Shown: piece by piece, positions 1 to 8,820 of the stretch
Layout of the letters: the number at the start of each line of letters is the position of its first letter
Numbering within the stretch: position 1 is the stretch's first letter
NCBI RefSeq assembly: GCF_000709795.1
Contig: NZ_KL503805.1
Span: 1-64,000 of the forward strand
DNA length: 64,000 nucleotides
Direction of reading: 5' to 3'
Source of the DNA: Bartonella bacilliformis Ver097
GTDB lineage: Bacteria > Pseudomonadota > Alphaproteobacteria > Rhizobiales > Rhizobiaceae
The notes under the pieces: model-generated
Seen by the model: only the letters and a program-made list of their open reading frames with translations
What the model was told of the DNA's origin: nothing
Databases searched by the model: none
Position numbers and translations under genes: made by a program

Positions 1-95
1 AGAAGGAGATCATAGAAGAGGCAATAGACAATTACCAAGAGCTTCTTTGCTTAATCAGTGTGGCAGTGGCAGATGTGCGATTCAATAAAAATTAA
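1..95 (+). CDS. 3' end of an unidentified gene (partial)
   Basis: The frame beginning at base 3 is open to a TAA at 93-95 and would encode about 30 residues ending in ADVRFNKN. The composition (an acidic helix EEAIDNYQELL, then a hydrophobic stretch) looks like a real protein tail rather than noise. The start lies outside the window, so neither the family nor the length can be judged. A second frame, from base 2, is also open to a TAA near base 86, so the choice of frame is uncertain. Confidence 0.3.
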   Translation, partial: KEIIEEAIDNYQELLCLISVAVADVRFNKN

Positions 96-477
96 AGAGT
101 ACTGCAACAATAAAAAAATTTTATGAATCTAAATATGCTGTTTTTAATCTTAATAATTTGATTTTATTTATTTTTCTTTAATATAGAAGCAACAGTGCAT
201 CACATTTAAGTTTATTAATAATCACATGGTATGCATTGATTTAGTGCATACCATTAAAGCTTCTTAAAAAACTTCACCATAATCATATACAATGATAATC
301 ATCGCTATCCTTCTTATCCCATTGATATTATTCTTCTAAAGAAAAACACCAACTTAATATGAAATCACACAATTTTTCAACATAGAGCTTTGCTTTGTAG
401 TTAAGAGAGAAATGTTAGATATATAACCACCAAGAACGCGTGTGAATTAGTGTTCTTAATTTACAACCTTCACAATT
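96..477. other. AT-rich intergenic region
   Basis: No coding frame of useful length, no RNA gene and no convincing terminator is visible here. It lies between the end of the partial gene at the left edge and the 3' end of the leftward RNA helicase gene. An imperfect inverted repeat, GAACACTAATTCAC...GTTCTT, lies at about 439-466 but lacks a U-tract. Confidence 0.5.
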
Positions 478-1893
478 TTAAGCCACCTTCTTTACTGATT
501 TACGAAAACGAAAGAACTTAGCACGTTTTGCAGTCACTTTTGCTTTTTCATGTCTTTCACTTTTATTAAATGAAGGTTTTCTCGTGTGTAACTTTACAGC
601 CTTATCTGAGCGATTAGAAGTCTGCTTATAGCTTTTAGATTTTTTAAAACTCCGTTCTTTACTATTCTCTTTCTCATCACTTTCTAGCATAAATGGCTTT
701 TCTGGATATACTTCAGATTGTAAAGGAATATTTTCACGCGTTAACTTCATACGAATTATGCGCTCTACAGCACATAAACGTGACTTTTCTGACTCTTCAT
801 CAAAAAGCGTAATAGCATCACCAGAAGCACCATTGCGCCCTGTACGGCCAATACGATGCACATAACTTTCAGCATCCTCTGGTAAATCATAATTAATAAC
901 GTGGCTGATACCTGGTACATCAATACCACGAGCTGCAATATCGGTTGCAATAAGAATTCTCACGGATCCTTCGCGAAAAGCTTTCAATGCAGATTGCCGA
1001 GCATTTTGTGATTTATTGCCATGAATCGTTGCAACAGCATGTCCCATATTTTTTAAATAACGTGTAATAGCATCAGCACTATGTTTGGTTCGTATAAAAA
1101 CAATAACGGAAACCAAATCTGGATTTACCAAAAGTCTATTTAAAATATTTCTTTTTTCATTTTTAGGAACACAATATAGTTTTTGGGTAATTTTTACAGC
1201 AGCAGTTCCCTGAGGAACGACCTCTATTTTCACTGGTTCATTAAGCAAACTATTGGCAAGTTCTTTAATTTCCTTTGGCATTGTTGCAGAAAAAAGTGCT
1301 GTTTGATGCTCCTTACATAAAAGTTTGGCGATACGCCGTACATCATTAATAAAGCCCATATCCAACATACGATCAGCTTCATCTAACACCAAAAAACGAG
1401 ACCGAGAAAGATCAATAAATTTTTCACGAACAAGGTCCATTAAACGTCCTGGTGTTGCAATTACAACATCCACACCAGCTCCCATACGTTTAACTTGTTT
1501 AAAACGCGACACTCCACCCACAATTAAACATGTTGAAAGATGAGCTCCTTTCACAACAGCACTTATCATTTCCTCAATCTGAACAGCAAGCTCACGAGTA
1601 GGAACCAAAATCAAAGCACGTGCAGTCTTAGGATAGCGTTTATCACCAAAAGTCAAAATCTGACTTAAGATAGGGAGACCAAATGCCAATGTTTTTCCAG
1701 AACCGGTCTGCGCAATACCTAAAATATCACGCCCTTTCAACATAACTGGAATAGCCTGTTCTTGGATAGGCTTAGGCTCACTGATTCCAGCATTCAATAA
1801 ATTTTTAATTAAAAGAGTCGATAAACCCAATTCTGTAAAAACATTTTCTCTATCTACGTTCAAAATAAAATCTTTCTTTAGCTCAATCACCAT
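478..1893 (-). CDS. DEAD-box ATP-dependent RNA helicase, RhlE-like
   Basis: This is an ATP-driven RNA helicase expected to remodel structured RNA in ribosome assembly or mRNA turnover. The 471-residue product shows the family motifs in order: Q-motif (FTELGLS... PIQEQAIP), Walker A AQTGSGKT at about residues 61-68, PTREL, TPGR, the DEAD box in VLDEADRML, SAT in FSATMP, then the second RecA-like domain with ARGID and HRIGRTGR. The last 80 residues are Lys/Arg/Ser-rich, a basic RNA-binding tail typical of RhlE and related subgroups. I chose the ATG at 1893; an in-frame TTG 18 bases upstream is less likely. RhlE is the closest group by eye; SrmB or DbpA type helicases cannot be excluded. Confidence 0.9.
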   Translation of the reverse strand: MVIELKKDFILNVDRENVFTELGLSTLLIKNLLNAGISEPKPIQEQAIPVMLKGRDILGIAQTGSGKTLAFGLPILSQILTFGDKRYPKTARALILVPTRELAVQIEEMISAVVKGAHLSTCLIVGGVSRFKQVKRMGAGVDVVIATPGRLMDLVREKFIDLSRSRFLVLDEADRMLDMGFINDVRRIAKLLCKEHQTALFSATMPKEIKELANSLLNEPVKIEVVPQGTAAVKITQKLYCVPKNEKRNILNRLLVNPDLVSVIVFIRTKHSADAITRYLKNMGHAVATIHGNKSQNARQSALKAFREGSVRILIATDIAARGIDVPGISHVINYDLPEDAESYVHRIGRTGRNGASGDAITLFDEESEKSRLCAVERIIRMKLTRENIPLQSEVYPEKPFMLESDEKENSKERSFKKSKSYKQTSNRSDKAVKLHTRKPSFNKSERHEKAKVTAKRAKFFRFRKSVKKVA

Positions 1894-2046
1894 AAACGGA
1901 TCACAAACCAAATTACACTATTCAAGAATCTAAGCAATAGAGATTATTATCTTTAATTTTGAAAATGAGTGCTTGAAATAAAAATAAAAAATTTTTCGTC
2001 AATCTCGTAAAATATTAATCATTAGAAAAAAAGAAATATTTTTTAT

Positions 2047-2667
2047 TTATTTTTTTATTATAGTTTTCCTTGGCAAATTTATTCCATCTAAAGCAGGATA
2101 AATTTCAAGAAACACTGGATTTTGTACTGTTTTTTGTCCTCCATAGATTAAATACCATTTGTTATCATCAAAAATTGCTAATGTTTTATATTGCAGGATA
2201 CGATCTTTTGTCTCAAGCGTAGTTGGAATTAGAGCATAAAAACTGTTATTCTTAGTTTGCAAATAATCTATTTTAGTTTCATCCAAATGGTAAGCACCAG
2301 TAGCAATATCCTCAAATTGATCACGCAATTTCTTAAGCAAGCTATTATATAAACTAACCTCTGTCATACCTAATCGACGTGCTACTTCTTTATAGAGCCG
2401 ATTAAGCGTATGAGCAGCAATAACTGCAAAGTTTTTATCTCTTACAGCATTATTGATATCAGAAACTAAATTTGAAAGCTCAGTTTTTTGCAATATTGTT
2501 GGCATATTTGCGAAACTTTGTTTGATAGCACTTAGCAAAAACAGTGCTCCCACAATGAAGCACATAACAGACCTGAGCCTTATATGTTTTATTTTCACAA
2601 AAATATTACACAAAACCACCACAAATTTTACGATACATTTGACAAATTCATTCATAGCACCACTCAT
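2047..2667 (-). CDS. Exported or membrane-anchored protein of unknown function
   Basis: I do not recognise a family. The product has 206 residues. A hydrophobic segment at about residues 34-47 (CFIVGALFLLSAI) is followed by KQSFA, which could be a signal-peptidase site. A shorter start at the Met near residue 35 would give a conventional signal peptide. The remaining ~150 residues are mixed helical and end in a strand-rich part with several aromatic residues (KWYLIYGGQK) and a basic tail. No catalytic motif is visible. It stands alone between the helicase gene and tRNA-Leu. A periplasmic or cell-envelope location is inferred only from the N-terminus. Confidence 0.65.
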   Translation of the reverse strand: MSGAMNEFVKCIVKFVVVLCNIFVKIKHIRLRSVMCFIVGALFLLSAIKQSFANMPTILQKTELSNLVSDINNAVRDKNFAVIAAHTLNRLYKEVARRLGMTEVSLYNSLLKKLRDQFEDIATGAYHLDETKIDYLQTKNNSFYALIPTTLETKDRILQYKTLAIFDDNKWYLIYGGQKTVQNPVFLEIYPALDGINLPRKTIIKK

Positions 2668-2808
2668 TATTTTAATTTTTTGATATCGTGCAAATTTTTA
2701 ACGGTAAGACAAGCATTATCAGTCAAAATTTATTAAAAAATGAAAATTTTTTCTTTTGTTTTAATTCTTGATTCAATAAAAAATATAGCTTATGAAGAGC
2801 GCATCGTC

Positions 2809-2894
2809 GCGGACGTGATGAAATTGGTAAACATAGCAGACTTAAAATCTGCCGGTCAAAGACCTTGCGGGTTCAAGTCCCGCCGCCCGCACCA
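2809..2894 (+). tRNA. tRNA-Leu (anticodon UAA)
   Basis: The sequence folds as a class II tRNA with a long variable arm. The anticodon stem GCAGA/TCTGC encloses the loop CTTAAAA, giving anticodon UAA. The T arm is GCGGG-TTCAAGT-CCCGC and CCA is encoded at 2892-2894. The acceptor stem GCGGACG/CGCCCGC has an A5-C68 mismatch, so it is one pair short of perfect. Confidence 0.95.
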
Positions 2895-3877
2895 TTTTTA
2901 TTTCCACAAAAAATAATTTTAAAATAAGTTTCTAGTATTGTTAATTTTGTAATTTCAGATCAATTTTGTATGGAGCTCAAAAGCAAAAACAAGATTAATA
3001 AATTAGATATAACAAAAAAACTTTCTCAATAAGCTAATGGTCAATTTATCTCCTTTAATTTTAATTCAAGACATTGAAATAACCTGAGAATTTATTAACT
3101 TAATTCTTTCCAAAGAATCTTATTTAGAATCAGATCACTATATAAATTTTCTATTAAAGAAATTCACTTTAATTACAAAAGAATTTTATTACGCTGGTAG
3201 ATAAAATTGCTCATCTTTTGTGAACATGAAAATAACTAGCTTATGCAGAAATAACCAAAGTTTTAATCTTTTATGATCTATAAATAAAATATTTTCAATT
3301 TTTTATATATAAAACTTAATTTATTTTATTCAAAAAAATATGTAATATCATTAATATTACTCATATTTGTTATAAATATCTTATTAGGAATAAGCAACCA
3401 ATACCATTATATATAAATTGTAACTTGACTGTATGGAGTAAAATATCGGGAATGGAATCAAAAAATTAGAAAATAACTGTAACGCTGAAATTATAAATTA
3501 AAATCATGATTACATTATCAAGATTTATATTTTACATAAGCGTTTCAACAATCAATCATTTTTTTGAATAATTTCATCAAATAATTCTGAGATTATTGAT
3601 TGTTCCATTTTTGCAGTACGTCATGTTATATGACACCATGCACAAGCGCGCAATGAAATTGCTCATCGCAAAGACTAAGAAAAAATGTATAGTTTAAAAA
3701 TGAATACATATCTGCATTGAAAATCACTATAAAGAGGGTTACTTTTAGAAGAACATACAATAAAATAATTATTTCAATTTTTATAGAATGCACCTATAAA
3801 AGCTTTCCTTACCCAATAGAGCGGATAAAAGAGGATAAATTAATTGAAGTTAATTAAGACAAAGAAAGCACTTTAAC
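2895..3877. other. Long AT-rich intergenic region, possibly decayed genes
   Basis: Almost 1 kb without an intact gene. Short open stretches occur, for example around 3636-3680, where one frame reads HAQARNEIAHRKD before a stop, but nothing long enough to assign. In related Hyphomicrobiales secDF usually follows yajC and other genes, so this may be the remains of such neighbours. That is inference. Confidence 0.4.
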
Positions 3878-4249
3878 ATGTTTTTTTTGCACTTACATTG
3901 CAGAAAAAGAAATTTTTTCTTTTTTACAATCTGGATTCTCCTATCTAACTTTATGTGGCTGACCGATAGTTCAGCATTTCAAAATCGCTTAGATAAAAGA
4001 CAATATACCAATGATATCATCAATGCTTACACACATTACCTGAAACACAAATACAATCAACCAAATGTAATGACGGCTACAAATAAGAAATTTACAAAGC
4101 CGCATACATTTCATCATTTATCTGCTGTAGCTTTTCAAGACATCCTGATATTAAATGTCCCTTTAAAACCTAACACAATTATCTATGTACAGCTTTATAA
4201 TCTTCAAACGCAATATCTTTCTAAGCAGCGTGCTCCTCCTCTCATTTAA
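3878..4249 (+). CDS. Small hypothetical protein with N-terminal hydrophobic segment
   Basis: The 123-residue reading frame starts with a run of aromatic and hydrophobic residues (FFFFTIWILLSNFMWL, about residues 13-28) followed by SSAFQNRLDK, which could be a signal peptide or a membrane anchor. The rest is polar with many His, Tyr, Asn and Thr and ends in RAPPLI. There is no recognisable domain. It ends 81 bases before secDF in the same direction, so it could share a promoter. The start ATG follows a weak purine run (AAAGAAAG, about 14 bases upstream). It may be a chance open frame. Confidence 0.4.
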   Translation: MFFLHLHCRKRNFFFFTIWILLSNFMWLTDSSAFQNRLDKRQYTNDIINAYTHYLKHKYNQPNVMTATNKKFTKPHTFHHLSAVAFQDILILNVPLKPNTIIYVQLYNLQTQYLSKQRAPPLI

Positions 4250-4330
4250 TCTATAAAGGTCATCATCTCTGTTCATCTTTTTCACGTTTAACTTTAATAA
4301 CTTTTAAAATGCTTATTATTGGAACATATC

Positions 4331-6835
4331 ATGCGTACACCCGGCTGGCTTACTACTCTCTATTGTCTTATTCTCTTAAGCGGTATTTATGTCGCATTGC
4401 CCAACTTATTTTCACAAGAACAAATCGAAAATTCAAAATTCCTACCAAATACCCAAGTAACACTCGGACTTGACCTGAAAGGAGGATCCTCTCTTCTTCT
4501 TGAAGTCGATGCAAAAACATTAAAGCGTGATCAATTACAAACAGTTTTAAGCAATGTACGTGCAAAATTACGCGAAAAAAAAATTCGCACATCAAGTATT
4601 CGCATAATCAAAAATAACGTAGTAGTTGTTCTTTCTGACCTTACGAAAAATCAAGAAGCCATTACTGCTTTAGAAACGCTCATTATGCCTATACACAACA
4701 GTTTTGGCGTTACAACGAATAATATCTCTATCCATGCTCAAAATGAGACAATTCATGTGACATTAACTGAAGCTGGTATAAAGGATCGCATCAGTAATGC
4801 TATAGAACAAAGCTTAGAAATCATCCGTCGTCGTATTGATCAAGTCGGTGTTACTGAACCAGCTATCCAAAAAGTAGGAACAGATCGTATTATGGTTCAA
4901 TTACCTGGCCTACAAGACCCAAAGCAGCTGCGCGATCTTTTAGGAACGACCGCCAAAATGACCTTCCATCTTGTCCCCGCAAACGTAGATTTTAACAACC
5001 CACCTGCAGATGTATCAATTCTTTCTGGATATAACGATGAAAACCAACGTTATGCAATTTACAACCAAATTGCTTTAGATGGCAATGTTCTTAAAGATGC
5101 CCGCACAGGTTTTGATCCACAAATACCGGGACGTTCTATCATCTCCTTCACCATGAATGCTATTGGCTCGAGAATATTTGCAGAAATAACACGCCAAAAT
5201 ATCAATCGCCCCTTTGCAATTGTTCTTGATAACAAAGTTTTAACTGCTCCCATCATTAATGGCGTCATTCCCAATGGACAAGGTCAAATTACAGGAAATT
5301 TTGACCCCAAAGAAGCCTCTACTCTTGCAGCTCTTCTTCGTGCTGGCTCTTTACCTGCACCACTTACTGTTATTGAAGAAAGAACTGTAGGTCCTAATCT
5401 TGGTGCGGATGCTATTAAAATGGGGCTTTATACGGGAATCATAGGGTTTATTCTCGTTGCAATCTTCATTTTTTTTCTATACGGAATTTGGGGAATTATT
5501 GCTAATATAGCACTGGCACTACATACTATTTTGACATTCGCTGCATTAAGTCTTCTTGGTGCTACACTCACACTTCCAGGCATTGCTGGTATTATTTTAG
5601 GTATAGGTATCGCTGTTGATGCCAATATCCTCATTAACGAACGTATCCGAGAAGAAAGCCGAAAAGGGCTTAGTGCTTTTTCTGCTCTAGATCGTGGCTT
5701 TAAACAAGCTTTTACAACGATTATTGATGCCAACGTCACTGCTGTTATTGCAACCATTTTGCTTTTTTGGTTCGGTACCGGGCCCGTCCGTGGTTTTGCT
5801 GTAACAATGTTGCTTGGTGTTATTATTTCTATGTTTACTGATATCACCCTAGTGCGCATGATTATGATTTGGGTAATCCGTAAATGGAAAATAAAAATAT
5901 TAGACATTCAGCCTTTTTTCAATTTTATTCCTAAAAATACAACTTTCCGTTTTATGAACGCCCGTTTTATTGGTATTGGTGTTTCAGTTATTTTATCACT
6001 GTCTTCCATTTTTTTGTTCTTCAAACCAAGTTTAAATTTCGGTATCGATTTTATTGGTGGAAGCCAGATGAGTATTACAACATCAACACCAGCAAATTTG
6101 GCAATCTTGCGATCACAGCTATCTACCCTTAACATCGGTGAAGTGACGCTACAAAATATTGATAGTAAAAATGCAGTACTCATTCGTATCCCGAAACAAA
6201 ATGGTGATGAAATACAGCAAACTATAGCTATTGATAAAGTCAAAACTACTGTACAAGATATTTACCCGGATGCTGCATTTGATCAAATAGAGGTCGTTGG
6301 TCCAAAAGTTTCAGGTGAACTCGCCACTGCTGGTATTACAGCTGTCATTTTAGCAGCAATTGCTATGTCACTTTATATCTGGTGGCGCTTCGAATGGTTC
6401 TTCGCAGCGGGAGCCATTATTACGCTTATCCTTGATACTACAAAAATGGTTGGTTTTTTTGCTCTATGTCAATTTGATTTCAATTTAACCGCCATTGCCG
6501 CTCTTTTAACGATTGTTGGCTATTCCATCAATGACAAAGTCGTTGTCTATGATCGCATGCGTGAAAATATGCGCCTTTACAGAACAAAGCCACTGCGTGA
6601 AATCATTGACCTCTCAATCAATCAAGTTCTTGTACGCTGTATCTTTACATCAGCGACGACAGTACTTGCTATGTTACCTATGGCGATATGGGGAAGCAGT
6701 ACTGTCCAAAATTTTGCAGTACCTATGGTCGCTGGAGTTCTTATTGCAACATCATCTTCTATCTTTATCTCAGCTCCCATTCTATTGTTGTTAGGTAATT
6801 GGTGGCATAACCATAATGAAGAAACTCACATATAA
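4331..6835 (+). CDS. secDF: Protein translocase subunit SecDF (fused)
   Basis: SecD and SecF use the proton-motive force to help complete export of proteins through SecYEG across the inner membrane. Here both are one 834-residue polypeptide. The SecD half has an N-terminal membrane helix, the LGLDLKGG motif near residue 45, a large periplasmic domain with RRRIDQ, GVTEP and VQLPG motifs, and a TM block with GIGIAVDANILINERIREE. The SecF half starts with a helix near residue 550, then FGIDFIGG and TM helices with VGYSINDKVVVYDRMREN. The family aspartates in VDAN and IND are present. The ATG at 4331 is preceded by GGAA at a proper distance; an in-frame TTG at 4319 is less likely. No yajC lies directly upstream. 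A strong terminator follows. Confidence 0.96.
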   Translation: MRTPGWLTTLYCLILLSGIYVALPNLFSQEQIENSKFLPNTQVTLGLDLKGGSSLLLEVDAKTLKRDQLQTVLSNVRAKLREKKIRTSSIRIIKNNVVVVLSDLTKNQEAITALETLIMPIHNSFGVTTNNISIHAQNETIHVTLTEAGIKDRISNAIEQSLEIIRRRIDQVGVTEPAIQKVGTDRIMVQLPGLQDPKQLRDLLGTTAKMTFHLVPANVDFNNPPADVSILSGYNDENQRYAIYNQIALDGNVLKDARTGFDPQIPGRSIISFTMNAIGSRIFAEITRQNINRPFAIVLDNKVLTAPIINGVIPNGQGQITGNFDPKEASTLAALLRAGSLPAPLTVIEERTVGPNLGADAIKMGLYTGIIGFILVAIFIFFLYGIWGIIANIALALHTILTFAALSLLGATLTLPGIAGIILGIGIAVDANILINERIREESRKGLSAFSALDRGFKQAFTTIIDANVTAVIATILLFWFGTGPVRGFAVTMLLGVIISMFTDITLVRMIMIWVIRKWKIKILDIQPFFNFIPKNTTFRFMNARFIGIGVSVILSLSSIFLFFKPSLNFGIDFIGGSQMSITTSTPANLAILRSQLSTLNIGEVTLQNIDSKNAVLIRIPKQNGDEIQQTIAIDKVKTTVQDIYPDAAFDQIEVVGPKVSGELATAGITAVILAAIAMSLYIWWRFEWFFAAGAIITLILDTTKMVGFFALCQFDFNLTAIAALLTIVGYSINDKVVVYDRMRENMRLYRTKPLREIIDLSINQVLVRCIFTSATTVLAMLPMAIWGSSTVQNFAVPMVAGVLIATSSSIFISAPILLLLGNWWHNHNEETHI

Positions 6836-6862
6836 GATTACTTACATATCCAACAAAAACAG

Positions 6863-6897
6863 AAATGACGTATCAATCAATATGATACGTCATTTTT
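6863..6897 (+). terminator. Rho-independent terminator after secDF
   Basis: A perfect 13-base inverted repeat (AAATGACGTATCA / TGATACGTCATTT) with a 7-base loop is followed by a run of T. It begins 28 bases after the secDF stop codon. Confidence 0.85.
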
Positions 6898-7607
6898 ATT
6901 TATCAAAACTATAATTGGATAATTGGCTATTTTGAGTATATGATTAGGTAACTATTTTAAACCTTATATCTCTACCATTGTACATCTAAAAGTAACTCTT
7001 ATGTCCTATTAGACCAACTCATCGTACAGAAAAAATTTTACCACCATGATACGTATCGTTATTTGATATAATCAAAATTTCAACTACTCTCTCTCCACAA
7101 AAGACATTGTGAATGATAAAATTAGATGAATTTATAGTACCTTTTCACGGTTATAGCCCCTCTCTAATACCTAAAAATTGATCATATTGTTATTATTGGC
7201 TACGATATGAAGTTGGTAAATGCGTTATATTATTTCTCTAATAAAAAAGTAAACGTAGACAGAGCGAATAATTTTAGGCAACATCATTAAACAAGAACTT
7301 GTTAATACCAAACAAAAACATTTAAAGTGTATATAAAATTGTTTACAACTGCATCATACCATTGAAATAAAACAATGTGTAACTAACATATTTACTTTTT
7401 AAAAAATTTAATTATTGACTATGCTTTAGTTGAAGTAGAAATAAGCTATTTTTTAGCATCAATGCAGATATTTTAGTGACGGCCTATAAAGAAATTGCTA
7501 ATAATATTATTGACCATGTGATTGAATAACGATCTGTACCTATCTCCCTATACAAAAATCGTAAATTAACCTTGAAACATGGATGAAAACAAAATGGATC
7601 AAGAAGC
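6898..7607. other. AT-rich intergenic region with a possible gene remnant
   Basis: No intact gene. Near the right end, 7461-7532 is an open stretch (INADILVTAYKEIANN, then IIDHVIE and a stop). The stretch before it, in another frame, reads ALVEVEISYFL. Together they resemble the tail of a frameshifted gene. I cannot assign it to a family. Confidence 0.4.
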
Positions 7608-8561
7608 ATGAAACTAAAGAATTTTATATGGCCATCTATCGGCATCTTAGCAATGTTGCTATCGATCCGTATCCTTTATATAAAACTTTCTGCTATTTCT
7701 TTTACTGATGTATTAAATCGTCTAAGTGATTTAGATACACATCATTGGCTCTTAGCCTGCTTATGCTCATTTATCGCTTATGCAGCGCTTGCTGGATATG
7801 ATAGAATTGCCTTACAACATCTCGGTCATAAAATTTCTTGGTTGTTTATCACTATATGTTCATTCACAACTTATGCGCTTTCACATAATATAGGCGCTTC
7901 AATTTTTTCTGGTGCTATTGTACGTTATCGCGCTTATAAAATGAAAGGGTTAAGTGGAACAGAAATCGCAATATTAGTAGGATTTTGCTCCTTTACCTTT
8001 GTGATTGGTACAACCCTTCTTTTTGGCATAGTTCTCATTCTACAACCGAACATTATCACTCTCATTCACAACGATCTTCCTGAATGGCTTGGAATAAGCA
8101 TTGGGGCGCTTTTACTCATGTGTATAGCACTTTATACTTTTGGAAGCTGGCTTCAGTTAAACCCCTTACGCATAGGTAAAAAATTTCAAATTTCTTATCC
8201 AAAGCTTAAAATTGTTATCCAACAACTCCTTATCAGCCCACTAGAACTTTTAGGAGCAGCAGGAATTATATATGCTGTCCTCCCACATCATGCTGATATT
8301 TATTTTATTTCCGTACTCGGTGTTTTCCTAGCATCCTTTAGTGTAGCTTTACTTTCTAATGCCCCTGCAGGAGGGATAGGTGTCCTTGAAGCTTTATTTA
8401 TAGCAGGCATGCCCAGTGTAAATCATGCTGATGTTATTGCAGCCCTTATTGTGTTCAGAATGCTTTATCTGATCATACCCTTTATTATTTCATTGATCTT
8501 TGTAGCCATTTTTGAGGCTCAACAATATTGGAAACAAACGCAGCACATTCCCCCTAAATGA
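7608..8561 (+). CDS. Flippase-like integral membrane protein, UPF0104 / LPG synthase TM family
   Basis: The 317-residue product is almost entirely membrane helices (about eight). It contains the family-type patterns YALSHNIGASIFSGAIVRYRAYK and, near the C-terminus, SNAPAGGIGVLEALF, which match the membrane domain of lysylphosphatidylglycerol synthase (MprF) and YbhN-like proteins. In MprF this domain flips the lipid. The soluble aminoacyl-transfer domain is absent here, so lipid synthesis is not expected; lipid or polyisoprenoid flipping is an inference from the family. The ATG at 7608 follows GGATCAAGAAGC, a modest ribosome-binding site. The gene stands alone. Confidence 0.8.
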   Translation: MKLKNFIWPSIGILAMLLSIRILYIKLSAISFTDVLNRLSDLDTHHWLLACLCSFIAYAALAGYDRIALQHLGHKISWLFITICSFTTYALSHNIGASIFSGAIVRYRAYKMKGLSGTEIAILVGFCSFTFVIGTTLLFGIVLILQPNIITLIHNDLPEWLGISIGALLLMCIALYTFGSWLQLNPLRIGKKFQISYPKLKIVIQQLLISPLELLGAAGIIYAVLPHHADIYFISVLGVFLASFSVALLSNAPAGGIGVLEALFIAGMPSVNHADVIAALIVFRMLYLIIPFIISLIFVAIFEAQQYWKQTQHIPPK

Positions 8562-8731
8562 AAGATAAACTGTACTTTATCTATAGCTATCTTGTAAGAA
8601 AATAGATAATAACTTTTTATTTAGAAGAAAATCACTATAGACTTCGTTAACAACGTCAGTTAATTTAATGTAAGCGAAACTACCAAAATGATGAAGATAT
8701 TTCTGTATACCAAACTTATATGAAAATATAA

Positions 8732-8756
8732 CGCACGTTATTTATATAATAAGTGC
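8732..8756. terminator. Stem-loop between convergent genes
   Basis: CGCAC-G-TTATT pairs with AATAA-GTGCG around the loop TATAT, with one bulged base. It lies between the 3' ends of the flippase-like gene and the leftward TerC/CBS gene. Neither side has a clean T-run, so a terminator role is only suggested by position. Confidence 0.35.
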
Positions 8757-8820
8757 GAGTGTGTAATCTTTCACTCTCCCAATGAATAATGATAAGCTTG
8801 ACTATTTTATCACTACATAA

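Noticed and set aside
5428-5907. Minus-strand frame of 159 residues inside secDF
   Set aside because: Shadow of the membrane-helix codons of secDF; no independent features.
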